From Rhizobium sp. G21 (GTDB lineage: Bacteria; Pseudomonadota; Alphaproteobacteria; Rhizobiales; Rhizobiaceae), in assembly GCF_014158035.1 (NCBI RefSeq), contig NZ_JACFXW010000001.1, positions 1,116,001 to 1,180,000 on the forward strand: DNA of 64,000 nucleotides, in the 5' to 3' direction. The translations under genes were made by a program, and so were the position numbers. Below are positions 27,685 to 39,179 of this stretch, in pieces. A model generated the notes under the pieces. The model saw nothing but the letters and a program-made list of their open reading frames with translations. It was not told the DNA's origin and did not search any database. Position 1 is the first letter of the stretch. Every line of letters starts with the position of its first letter.

Positions 27685-30600
27685 ATGGCCCTCAACTATT
27701 ATACTACCGCTATACAGACTGTGACGAACGTCAATCTCTCGAAATTTGATGTCGTGGACACAACGATTTCCTCCGGCGGGGAGACGAATGGCCTCTTTTC
27801 GGTTGTACCGAGCTCCGTTTATACAGAAACATATTACAACAACACGCTTTTGCAAAGATGGGCAATATCATCCGCCACCGAAACAAACATCATCACTTTT
27901 TCTTTTCAAGAAGTACCCTATTCACTTATCAGCATTAAAACCGCAACAACTTCATATCATATGCTTTACAAAGGGAATTCCAACAACACTTTTACATTCT
28001 ATAGATCATTCTATACAACTATCTCGGATCAGCTTACCGGTGTTTATCGCGATACGGAAACCGGGGACATTCTCATCAGACACACGAACAGCTCCACCGG
28101 CAACGACACGTTTTCTCTGATTGATTCCGGCTATGACGTGAACACCGCGCCGACATTGGCGACAAGCCCCGAGACCTCCACCAGCGCCGACACCGGCCTC
28201 ACCGTCGCGATCGCCGATCTCGGTTCGGACGCCGACGGCGACGATATCAGCCTGGGCAATCTCACCGTCACCAGCGGCGACGCGATCGTCTTCACCGACG
28301 CCGACGGCGCTCTGGTGGTCATCCCCACCGGCTCGCTCGCCGAGGGCGACAACGGCACGGTGACCATCGGCTATTCGCTCAATGACGGCACAGACCTTAC
28401 CTCCGGCGGCGCGCTCACCGTCACGGTCACCGGCACGGGCTCCAGCACTCTCCACCTGACGCTGTCTCAGGCAAAAGGCGCCTATGCGGCCAATTATACG
28501 ACGCTCTCATCGCTCGGCGACGCCTTCACATCGATCACCATCCACGCCACCGGAACGGAAATCGCCGCGCTGAGCGACACCGACCTCGCCCAGTTCAAGG
28601 ATCTCGGCGTCACCCTGCTCGACGCCTCCGACGATGCGATCAGCCTCTCGCTCGCCCAACTCACCGCAATGAACACCACCGGCATCGGCCTGAGCGCGGC
28701 CGACGCCGTCACCCTGTCGGCGACCGCCACCGATATCTCGGCGCTCGACGCCGACGATGCGGCCATGATCGCCGGCATGGGCGTCAATACGATTACCGTC
28801 TCCGGCGGCGGGCGCGGCGGCGGCGGCGCCGTCACCCTCGACGCGTCCGTGGCCGTATCGCTGGCCGACGTCTCCGGCCTGGCCATCACCGGCGCCTCGT
28901 CGGTGACGATCACCGGCGACGGCGACACGATCGCGAGCGTCTACAGCGACGACATCCAGGCGCTGGCGACGCTGGGCGTCACCGCGATCGACGTCTCCGA
29001 CAACGCCGTCGCCATCGACATTGCCGAAGCCGAGGCTTACGTCTCGGCCGGCATCGCCTTTGCAGCCGACGACACGGTCGCGGTCTCCCTGTGGAGCACG
29101 GACCTCGCCAGCTTCGGTACACAGAAATTCAACGAATTTAAGGACTTGGGCGTCGATATCCTCAATGTGAGCGGCAATAGAGCCACCGTGTCGCTCGCTT
29201 TTGCGCAAGCCCTGGCCGCCCGCAACATCGGCTTTTCGTCCGAAGACGCGATCACGATCACCCTGTCGGCCTCCGAACTCGCCGCGCTCGACGCCGACGA
29301 TATCGACGATCTCGACGATCTCGGCGCCGATGTCCTCGACCTGAGCGACAATGCCGGATCGGTGACCCTGGCCCAGGCCGTCATCCTGTCCGCCGCCGGC
29401 ATCGCCTTCGCCGCCCAAGACACGATCACGCTCGCCGACACCGGCGCGAACCTGGCGGGCCTGACCAGCGTCGGGATCAGCGACCTGAAACTGCTCGGCG
29501 TCTCCGTGATCGACGCCTCCGACAACGCCGTCGACCTGTCGTTCGCCCAGCTTGCGGATCTCAAATCGGTCTTGATCGGCCTGACCTATTCCGACGCCGT
29601 CACCCTGTCCGACACGGCGGCCAATCTGTCGGCGCTCGACACAGACGACGCCGCCACGATCGCCGCCATGGGCGTCGATGCGATCACCGTCTCCGACGGC
29701 GGCGCGGTCAGCCTCGATGCGGCCGCAGCCCTGGCGCGTGTCGGCGGTCTCCGGTCTCGCCGTTTCCGGGGCCATGTCGGTCACCGTGACCGGAACCGGC
29801 GCCACGATCGCCGCTTTCGACGCCGACGAGATGACCGCGCTCGGCGCGCTCGGCGTCACCGTGATCGACGCCACGGACGACGCGGCGACGCTGACGCTCG
29901 CCCAGGCCCAGGCCATAGCGGACGCCGGCATCGTCTTCGACGACGGCGACGTCGTCACCGTCGCCCTGTCGACCACCGAACTGGCCGCGCTCGGCGCCAC
30001 CGATCTCGACGCCCTCGACGCCGTCGGCGTCGACGTCCTCGACATGACCGGCAATGTCGCCACGCTGACCCTGGCCCAGGCCGCTGCGCTGGCCGCTGCC
30101 GGCATCGCCTTCGCCGGCGACGATACGATCACGGTCGCCGACACCGGCGCAAACCTCGCCGGCCTGGACAGCGCGACGATCGCCGATCTCGCCGCTCTCG
30201 GCGTCGCCACGCTCGACGCCTCCGACAACGCCGTCGCCCTGTCGCTCGCCCAGCTGAGCGCCTTGAAGACCGCCGGCATCGGCCTCACCCCATCCGACGT
30301 CGTGAGCCTGACGATCAGCGCCGCCGACATGTCCAACCTGGGCAGCGACGACGTGACCCTGATCGCCGACTTCGGCGTCGACAAGATCGCCCTGTCGGAC
30401 ACCGGCGGCGTCACCCTGCCCGCCGGCGTGGCGGCCCAGTTGCTGACCATCGCCGACCTTTCCGTCACCGGCCTCGGCTCGATGACCGTCGTCGGAAACG
30501 CCGCCCTGATCGGCGGCTTCAGCGCCGCCGACATCGCCGGGCTCGCCGGGCTCGGCGTCTCCGGCATGAATGTCAGCAACGACGCCGTGACGCTGACGCT

Positions 30601-33600
30601 CGCCCAGGCCAAGGCCTATGCCGAAAACGAGATCGGCTTCGCCAGCGGCGATGCCGTGACGGTGGCCCTGACCGCCACGCAGGCCGGCAGCCTCGACACC
30701 GACACGATCGACGATCTCGGCGAGATGGGCGCGGACGCCTTCGACCTGGTCGGCGACGCGGCGACGCTGACGCTCGACCAGGCCCAGGCCATAGCGGACG
30801 CCGGCATCGTCTTCGACGACGGCGACGTCGTCACCGTCGCCCTGTCGACCACCGAACTGGCCGCGCTCGGCGCCACCGATCTCGACGCCCTCGACGCCGT
30901 CGGCGTCGGCGTCGACGTCCTCGACATGACCGGCAATGCCGCCACGCTGACGCTGGCCCAGGCCGCTGCGCTGACCGCGAGCGGCATCGCCTTCGCCGGC
31001 GACGATACGATCACGGTCGCCGACACCGGCGCAAACCTCGCCGGCCTGGACAGCGCGACGATCGCCGATCTCGCCACTCTCGGCGTCACGACGCTCGACG
31101 CCTCCGACAACGCCGTCGCCCTGTCGCTCGCCCAGCTGAGCGCCTTGAAGACCGCCGGCATCGGCCTCACCCCATCCGACGTCGTGAGCCTGACGATCAG
31201 CGCCGCCGACATGTCCAACCTGGGCAGCGACGACGTGACTCTGATCGCCGACTTCGGCGTCGACAAGATCGCCCTGTCGGACACCGGCGGCGTCACCCTG
31301 CCCGCCGGCGTGGCGGCCCAGTTGCTGACCATCGCCGACCTTTCCGTCACCGGCCTCGGCTCGATGACCGTCGTCGGAAACGCCGCCCTGATCGGCGGCT
31401 TCAGCGCCGCCGACATCGCCGGGCTCGCCGGGCTCGGCGTCTCCGGCATGAATGTCAGCAACGACGCCGTGACGCTGACGCTCGCCCAGGCCAAGGCCTA
31501 TGCCGAAAACCAGATCGGCTTCGCCAGCGGCGATGCGGTGACGGTCGCCCTCACCGCCACGGAGGTGACCAGCCTCGACACCGACACGATCGACGATGTC
31601 GACGCGTGGGGCGCGGACGCCTTCGACGTGATCGGCGACGCGGCGACGCTGACGCTCGACCAGGCCAAGGCCATAGCGGACGCCGGCATCGTCTTCGACG
31701 ACGGCGACGTCGTCACCGTCGCCCTGTCGACCACCGAACTGGCCGCGCTCGGCGCCACCGATCTCGACGCCCTCGACGCCGTCGGCGTCGACGTCCTCGA
31801 CATGACCGGCAATGTCGCCACGCTGACCCTGGCCCAGGCCGCCGCGCTGACCGCTGCCGGCATCGCCTTCGCCGGCGACGACGTCGTAACGGTCGCCGAC
31901 ACCGGCGCAAACCTCGCCGGCCTGGACAGCGCGACGATCGCCGATCTCGCCGCTCTCGGCGTCGCCACGCTCGACGCCTCCGACAACGCCGTCGGCCTGT
32001 CGCTCGCCCAGCTGAGCGCCTTGAAGACCGCCGGCATCGGCCTCACCCCATCCGACGTCGTGAGCCTGACGATCAGCGCCGCCGACATGTCCAACCTTGG
32101 CAGCGACGACGTGACCCTGATCGCCGACTTCGGCGTCGACAAGATCGCCCTGTCGGACACCGGCGGCGTCGCCCTGCCCGCCGGCGTGGCGGCCCAGTTG
32201 CTGACCATCGCCGACCTTTCCGTCACCGGCCTCGGCTCGATGACCGTCGTCGGAAACGCCGCCCTGATCGGCGGCTTCAGCGCCGCCGACATCGCCGGGC
32301 TCGCCGGGCTCGGCGTCTCCGGCATGAATGTCAGCAACGACGCCGTGACGCTGACGCTCGCCCAGGCCAAGGCCTATGCCGAAAACGAGATCGGCTTCGC
32401 CAGCGGCGATGCGGTGACGGTGGCCCTCACCGCCACGCAGGCCGGCAGCCTCGACACCGACACGATCGACGATCTCGGCGAGATGGGCGCGGACGCCTTC
32501 GACCTGGTCGGCGACGCGGCGACGCTGACGCTCGCCCAGGCCCAGGCCATAGCGGACGCCGGCATCGTCTTCGACGACGGCGACGTCGTCACCGTCGCCC
32601 TGTCGACCACCGAACTGGCCGCGCTCGGCGCCACCGATCTCGACGCCCTCGACGCCGTCGGCGTCGACGTCCTCGACATGACCGGCAATGCCGCCACGCT
32701 GACGCTGGCCCAGGCCGCCGCGCTGACCGCTGCCGGCATCGCCTTCGCCGGCGACGACGTCGTAACGGTCGCCGACACCGGCGCAAACCTCGCCGGCCTG
32801 GACAGCGCGACGATCGCCGATCTCGCCGCTCTCGGCGTCGCCACGCTCGACGCCTCCGACAACGCCGTCGGCCTGTCGCTCGCCCAGCTGAGCGCCTTGA
32901 AGACCGCCGGCATCGGCCTCACCCCATCCGACGTCGTGAGCCTGACGATCAGCGCCGCCGACATGTCCAAACTTGGCAGCGACGACGTGACCCTGATCGC
33001 CGACTTCGGCGTCGACAAGATCGCCCTGTCGGACACCGGCGGCGTCGCCCTGCCCGCCGGCGTGGCGGCCCAGTTGCTGACCATCGCCGACCTTTCCGTC
33101 ACCGGCCTCGGCTCGATGACCGTCGTCGGAAACGCCGCCCTGATCGGCGGCTTCAGCGCCGCCGACATCGCCGGGCTCGCCGGGCTCGGCGTCTCCGGCA
33201 TGAATGTCGGCAACGACGCGGTGACGCTGACGCTCGCCCAGGCCAAGGCCTATGCCGAAAACGAGATCGGCTTCGCCAGCGGCGATGCGGTGACGGTGGC
33301 CCTCACCGCCACGCAGGCCGGCAGCCTCGACACCGACACGATCGACGATCTCGGCGAGATGGGCGCGGACGCCTTCGACGTGATCGGCGACGCGGCGGCG
33401 CTGACGCTCGACCAGGCCAAGGCGGTCGCGGACGCCGGCATCGTCTTCGACGACGGCGACGTCGTCACCGTCGCCCTGTCGACCGCCGAACTGGCCGCGC
33501 TCGGCGCCGCCGATCTCGACGCCCTCGACGCCATCGGCGTCGACGTCCTCGACATGGCCGGCAATGCCGCCACGCTGACGCTGGCCCAGGCCCAGAGCGT

Positions 33601-35802
33601 GGCGTATCGCGGCATCGCTTTCGCCGAGACCGACGCGATCACGGTCGCCCTGTCGGCCGCCGAACTCGCCGCGCTCGACGCCGACGATCTCGAGGATCTC
33701 GACGAGGTCGGCGCGAATGTGCTCGACCTGAGCGACGACGCCGGATCGCTGACCCTGGCTCAGGCGGTCAGGCTCTCCGCCGCGGATATCGCCTTCGCCA
33801 GCGGCGACACGATCACGCTCGCCGATACGGGCGCCCGTCTCGCCGGCCTGACCAGCGTCCAGATCGGCGATCTGAAGGATCTCGGCGTCGCCACGCTCGA
33901 CGCCGCCGACGACGCCGTTTACCTGTCGCTCACCCAGCTTGCGGATCTGAAATCGGCCTCGATCGGCCTGGCAGCCGGCGACGTCGTCACCCTGTCCGAC
34001 GACGCCGCGGCTCTCTCGGCGCTCGACGCCGACGGGGCGGCCCTGATCGCCGACATGGGCGTCGATGCGATCGCCGTCTCCGACGCCAGCGCCGTCAGCC
34101 TCGACGCGGCCGCAGCCCTGGCGCTGTCGACCGTTCCCGGCCTCGCCGTCTCCGGCGCGGCGTCGGTCACCGTGACCGGAACCAGTGACGTGATCGCCGA
34201 TTTCGACGAAGACGACGTCTCCGCCCTCGCCGCCTTCGGCGTCACCGCCATCGACGCGACGGACGACGCCGTGACGGTCACGCTCGCCCAGGCCCAGGCC
34301 GTCGCGAACGCCGGCGTCGCCTTCGCCGGGGAGACGTGGTGACGGCCACCCTCACTTTGGCCGAGGCCAAGGCTCTGGAGAGCGCGACGGGCGACGCGCT
34401 GGACGCCGCCGGCGTCGACATCCTCCGGCTCGAGGCCGCGCCGGCCGACATCAAGGCGCTGACAACGACAGAAATCGCCGCGCTGGGGGCTGCGGGCGTC
34501 GACACGGTCGACCTCGATCCGGACCGCGTCCTGTTGAGCGCGGCCCAGATCGCCGCCTTCGCCGACGCCGGCATCACCTTCAGCGACGGCGACACGGTGG
34601 TCGATTATGCCCCGCTGCAGCTGGTCGCCGATAGCGCCAAGGCCTCCGAACACGCCGTCGCCAAGGTCAATGTCGGAGCCAACGACATCGTCACCGACGG
34701 CTTCGCCCTCGACGTCACCGAGGCCGTGGTCTCCTCCGGCGACGGCGTCGTCGCCATCAACGACGACGGCACGCTGTCGGTCTCCTATGACGGCGCCGAT
34801 ATCGACGGCTCCGCCCAGGCCGAGGTCAAGGTGACCTACACCGCCACCGACGGCGAGACGAGCTCGACGGCGGAGCTGACCGTCACCTTCACCGCCACGG
34901 ACGAAGACGGCGACGACATCGTCGGCACGCCCAGGAGCGACAGGCTGGCCGGCACCGGCGCCGGCGAGCGCATCTTCGGCCTGGCCTCCAACGACGTCAT
35001 CCTCGGCTATGGCGGCGACGACAGGCTCTATGGCCAGGCCGGCGCCGACACGCTGTATGGCGGCGCGGGCGACGACAGCCTGTTCGGCGATACGGGCAAG
35101 GACCGCCTGCTCGGCGGCGACGGCGCCGACCGGCTGTCCGGCGGGGCCGACGACGACCGGCTGTTCGGCGGCGCGGGCGACGACACGCTCGACGGCGACG
35201 GCGGGGCCGACCGGCTGCTGGGCGGCGACGGCGCCGACCGGCTCGACGGCGGAACCGGCGACGACCGCCTGTATGGCGACGAGGGCGACGACATCCTCGC
35301 CGGCGCCGCGGGCGTCGACCGGCTGCTCGGCGGAGCCGGGGCCGACCGGCTCGACGGCGGAACCGACGACGACCGGCTGTTCGGCGATGCGGGCGACGAC
35401 CGTCTCGTCGGCGGCGGCGGCGCGGACCGGCTGGTCGGCGGCGACGGCCGCGACCAGCTGCTGGGCGGAACCGGCGACGATATCCTCTCGGGCGGGGCCG
35501 GCGACGACACGCTGACCGGCGGGGCCGGCAGCGACAGGCTTTCGGGCGGAACCGGCGCGGACACTTTCGTCTTCGTCGACGAGATTGGCAGCCACCGCGA
35601 CATCGTCACCGACTTCCAGGCCTCCGGCGCCGCCCAGGACGTCGTCGATCTCTCCGACTTCGACCTCGACGGCTTCCAGGACCTGCACTCGCTGACGAGT
35701 CAGCGAGGCGACAACGTCGTCATCGCCTTCGAGCCGGGCGAGACGATCGTGCTGAAGAATGTCGACATCGACGATCTCTCCAAGAGCGATTTCCTGCTCT
35801 GA
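27685..35802 (+). CDS. Giant RTX adhesin 2 (about 2,705 residues), twice frameshifted
   Basis: This is the largest gene of the window. The first 150 residues are Thr/Ser/Tyr-rich with lower GC (MALNYYTTAIQTVTNVNLSK). A cadherin-like domain follows (NTAPTLATSPETSTSADTGL). About 35 modules of 58 residues come next, each with the theme TLTLAQAxALADAGIxF, GDxVTVA, LAALxxxDLDALxxxGVDVLD. Within these lie four copies of an 876-bp tandem repeat. A second cadherin-like domain, RTX repeats and the tail SKSDFLL close the protein. The frame breaks at 29738 (one extra G; repair gives ALALSAVSGLAVSG, matching ALALSTVPGLAVSG later in the same protein) and at G4 34328-34331 (one G missing). It is probably a cell-surface or matrix adhesin exported by a type I system. 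Confidence 0.88.
29882..33391 (+). repeat. Four tandem copies of an 876-bp coding repeat
   Basis: Units begin at 29882, 30758, 31640 and 32516, and a partial fifth begins at 33392. Unit lengths are 876, 882, 876 and 876 bases; the six extra bases in the second unit add one Val-Gly (GVGVDV). Each unit encodes five modules of about 58 residues. Copies are nearly identical, with scattered substitutions such as NEIGF/NQIGF and LVGDA/VIGDA, so copy number could change by recombination. Confidence 0.92.
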
Positions 35803-35883
35803 TCCGCGCCGAACCACCTCGGACGCCCCCGCGCGCCGCCCCGAAACGGGCGGCGCGTTCGCGTTGTGGCGAGGCCCGGACGG
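34349..35883 (+). repeat. Segmental duplication, copy B (3' end of adhesin 2)
   Basis: This is the partner of copy A at 25486-27020, displaced by exactly 8,863 bases. It includes the C-terminal domains, stop and terminator. The junction at its 5' end coincides with the start of a module, directly after the frame break at 34328-34331. Confidence 0.9.
35832..35857 (+). terminator. Terminator after adhesin 2
   Basis: Same 10-base-arm hairpin as after adhesin 1, with loop CGAAAC and trailing TTCGCGTTGT, 30 bases after the stop. Confidence 0.6.
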
Positions 35884-36979
35884 GTGGACGAGGTCGGGGC
35901 GGCCTTCGAAATAGGAGCCCTTCGCCGGCCCTTCCGGGGGCTTCGGCGCGATCGGACGCCAGGCCTGCGCGGCTTCCGATGTCCCGCCTGCCGAAATCCC
36001 CAATAATGATCAGATTTGAGTGTGTTTTTTTATTGCGAAAAGACAGTTATGCGTCCATGATCATCTTCATAGCCGATAAATTCAACTGATTTATACAAAT
36101 AAATACAGTCGCGCCAATGACGCCGCGCGTTTACGGTCCATGAGGGCGCCTTTCATCACGCTGTTTGGATGACGTAAGCCTTTTCTTTCTCATTCTCGTC
36201 GAGTGTAGTCCGTCCAAGTGCATTTTGCGCGATCGGGCGGAGACGCCCGGTTGGACCGCTCGGTCCGCGGCCATGCGAAGGCGCGATTCGGCGCGCATCG
36301 ACGCCGGGCGGCATTCGAGAGCCCGCGCTTTCTCCATGAAGGGCTCGTGCGGACGCCATCGGGGCTCGAAAGCGAACGGGCGCCGGGCGCATGTCCGGGA
36401 CATGCGCGATGACGGATCGACCAACCGGGAACACGTCGCAGGAAAGGGCCGGACCGCGTTCGCCGACTGCATGCCCATCGGACGCGCCCGGCGATCGGGA
36501 CCGGACGGAAGCGTCGCGGCGGGGAACCTCGCGGCGCGAATGATGCGGCGGGAAACGATGGGGCGCGAAGGATGAGGCCGGAAGGACACGCGCCGCGGCG
36601 ACGACGCCACTCTAAACCGGGTTCAAATACACCCCACAAAAAAGTCATGCGCGAGTGATCTGCGCCCGATCATCGCTCGTATGAAAAAATTGGCCTTATC
36701 GTATAACTTTAGCAATATCAAATACACTTTTCGTAAACGAACCTTGCCTAAGGTTTATCCGCGACATGATCCGAAACGCGCAAGGCGCCCAGCCCGCCGC
36801 TTTCCCACATGACCGACGCCGATGGAGCGCGACGACCGACCTCGGCTTCGCGCGACGACGCAGGCCCGCAATGACGGCGGGCCCAGCATGACATGTATCG
36901 AGACAACAGCCGGCGGCGCTCATGATTGCGCGCCGGATCAAGACGGCGCGCGTCGGCGCGTCCGAAAGTGGGGACGACA
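35858..36979. other. 1.1-kb region without a supportable gene
   Basis: Several open frames cross 36131-36650 on both strands, but they are arginine/proline/serine-rich, mutually overlapping and show no family likeness or start signals. Sections 36000-36120 and 36640-36760 are AT-rich and may hold promoters, the second for the chemotaxis gene that follows. A small structured or regulatory RNA cannot be excluded. Confidence 0.5.
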
Positions 36980-38755
36980 ATGCTCGACGGACTGTTTGCC
37001 AAACACGCCAAGGCGAAGCTCGCGGCGCTGGATGCGCTCGGCGCGAATGTGATGCTGGCCGACGCCCAGCTCAACATCACCTATATGAACGACAGCGTGC
37101 GCGAGTTGCTGCAGGACGCCGAGAGCGACCTCAAGAAGGAACTGCCGCGCTTTGCGATGTCGACGCTGATCGGCTCGTCGATCGACGTGTTCCACAAAAA
37201 TCCGAGCCACCAGCGCAATATGCTGGCGGCGCTCAAGACGCCGCACAATGCGACGATCTGGGTCGGCAAGCACGCCTTCGATCTCAAGGTCGCGCCGCTG
37301 ATCGACGGGGGCAAGACTTTCGGTTTCGTGGTGGAATGGTCCAACGCCAAGGAGCGCCTGCTCAATCTCGACTATCACAACCAGATGGCGGCCATCCATC
37401 GCGTGCAGGCGGTGATCGAATTCACGCCCGAGGGCAAGGTGGTCTGCGCCAACCAGAATTTCTGCGACGCCTTGGGCTACCGGCTCGACGAAATCGTCGG
37501 GCAGAACCACAGCCTGTTCGTCGACAAAGACTACGTCGCCTCCCCGGCCTATGGCGAATTCTGGAACGCGCTGCGCCGCGGCGAACCACAGATCGCCGAA
37601 TTCACCCGCGTCGCCAAGGGCGGCAAGAAAGTGGTGATCAGCGCCTCCTATAACCCGATCAAAGACTCCCACGGCCGGGTGATCAAAGTCGTGAAGTTCG
37701 CCACCGACGTGACGGAACGGGTGCGCGCCGTCGACGAGATCGGCGAGGGCCTGGGACGCATGGCCGACGGCGACATTTCCTTCGAATTGAACAGGCCATT
37801 CGCGCCGGACTTTGAAAGCCTGCGCATCAATCTCAACAATGCGCTGAAGCAACTCTCGGAGACGCTGGGCGCAGTGGCGCGATCCACCGGCGAAATCGAC
37901 GGCGGCACGCAGGAGATCTCGCGCAACGCCAACGATCTCGCCCGCCGAACCGAACAGCAGGCCGCCTCGCTCGAGGAGACCGCCGCCGCGCTCGACGAGA
38001 TCACCGCCAATGTCTCCAGTTCCTCCAAACGCGCCGACGAAGCCCGCCGCGCCGCCGGCGAGGCCAATGACAGCGCCGCCCGATCCGGCAAGGTGGTGGC
38101 CGACGCCGTCGGCGCCATGGCGCGGATCGAGGCGTCGTCGAACCAGATTTCCAACATCATCGGCGTCATCGACGAGATCGCCTTCCAGACCAACCTGCTC
38201 GCCTTGAACGCGGGCGTCGAGGCGGCGCGCGCCGGCGACGCCGGCAAGGGTTTCGCGGTCGTGGCGCAAGAGGTGCGCGAACTCGCCCAGCGCTCGGCCC
38301 AGGCCGCCAAGGAAATCAAGGACCTGATCCGCAACTCCTCGGAAGAGGTGAAGACCGGCGTGCGCCTGGTCAGCGAGACCGGCGAGGCGCTGAAGACGAT
38401 CGAGACCAATATCGTCGCGGTCAACGACCATATGAACGCCATCGCCATCGCCGCGCGCGAACAATCGGTCGGCCTGTCGGAGGTCAACACCGCCGTCAAC
38501 CAGATGGACCAGACCACCCAGCAGAACGCCGCGATGGTGGAGGAATCCAACGCCGCGAGCGCCACGCTGGCCAGCGAGACCGATCGTCTCAGGGAGCTCA
38601 TCTCCCGCTTCAAATTGGCGGGCGGCGCCATCGCCGCGCCGCGGGCCGTCGGCCACGCCGCCCGCCCCGTCGCCTCCCCCGCCCGCGCGCTGACCGCAAA
38701 GGTCGCCCGCGGCATGAGCGGCGGCGCGACCGCGGAGAAGTGGGACGAATTCTGA
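36980..38755 (+). CDS. Soluble PAS-PAS methyl-accepting chemotaxis protein
   Basis: The 591-residue receptor has no membrane segment. Two PAS domains (about 15-115 and 130-240; [17 protein letters not shown] and [34 protein letters not shown]) precede a HAMP-like linker and a signalling domain. The hairpin tip is [26 protein letters not shown] with the conserved CheA/CheW contact. The receptor senses a cytoplasmic ligand or redox state; no haem-binding His can be assigned with confidence. It ends KWDEF, resembling the C-terminal tether that binds CheR/CheB. The ATG at 36980 follows GGGGACG. The next gene is another receptor with the same tail, so the two may share a signalling array. Confidence 0.92.
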   Translation: MLDGLFAKHAKAKLAALDALGANVMLADAQLNITYMNDSVRELLQDAESDLKKELPRFAMSTLIGSSIDVFHKNPSHQRNMLAALKTPHNATIWVGKHAFDLKVAPLIDGGKTFGFVVEWSNAKERLLNLDYHNQMAAIHRVQAVIEFTPEGKVVCANQNFCDALGYRLDEIVGQNHSLFVDKDYVASPAYGEFWNALRRGEPQIAEFTRVAKGGKKVVISASYNPIKDSHGRVIKVVKFATDVTERVRAVDEIGEGLGRMADGDISFELNRPFAPDFESLRINLNNALKQLSETLGAVARSTGEIDGGTQEISRNANDLARRTEQQAASLEETAAALDEITANVSSSSKRADEARRAAGEANDSAARSGKVVADAVGAMARIEASSNQISNIIGVIDEIAFQTNLLALNAGVEAARAGDAGKGFAVVAQEVRELAQRSAQAAKEIKDLIRNSSEEVKTGVRLVSETGEALKTIETNIVAVNDHMNAIAIAAREQSVGLSEVNTAVNQMDQTTQQNAAMVEESNAASATLASETDRLRELISRFKLAGGAIAAPRAVGHAARPVASPARALTAKVARGMSGGATAEKWDEF

Positions 38756-38829
38756 ACCCGACCGTCGGCGGCCATCGCCTCGACGGGGGCCGCCGCAGCG
38801 CCCGAGATAGAGACGAAGACATCGCGCGT

Positions 38830-38860
38830 CGCCGGAGGCAGTCCCTCCGGCGGCGTTTTT
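38830..38860 (+). terminator. Terminator after the PAS-PAS receptor
   Basis: Arms CGCCGGAGG (38830-38838) and CCTCCGGCG (38844-38852) with a 5-base loop are followed by GCGTTTTT. Confidence 0.75.
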
Positions 38861-39179
38861 CGTCGCCGGATCACTGGGAAAGGCGACCGGCGCAGGCTTT
38901 GGTTGTATCGGGCGTCGAGCTCCGAGACCTGTCGCGGATGATGAGATCTTGCGCGCCCCGCCGTTGTTCGCGCGACAGTATAGTGTCTTTGAAAATCAGA
39001 GTTTTACAGGTTGCAGCCTTGCATGAGAATTTTCGCGAAAACGCAAATAGGCTGAATATCAGCACCCGAACATAAGTGTCCGTTAACCCAAACTAACCAA
39101 TATTGGTGCGGAGCCGCGGCGAACGGCCTGAAATTATCACGCTACTTTAGCGTGTTTTCCGGAGAAAGAACTGACTGCC

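Noticed and set aside
29882..33610. CRISPR-like periodicity
   Set aside because: The period is 876 bases, coding and without unique spacers; it is a tandem protein repeat. No CRISPR array or cas gene is present.
29739..34188. Very long arginine-rich reading frame continuing from the first part of adhesin 2
   Set aside because: After 29738 this frame is a +1 shadow of the true repeat-coding frame; its product is almost only Arg, Pro, Gly and Asp, while the other frame continues the module series.
36131..36650. Overlapping open frames before the PAS-PAS receptor
   Set aside because: Arg/Pro-rich, mutually overlapping on both strands, no family likeness and no ribosome-binding sites.
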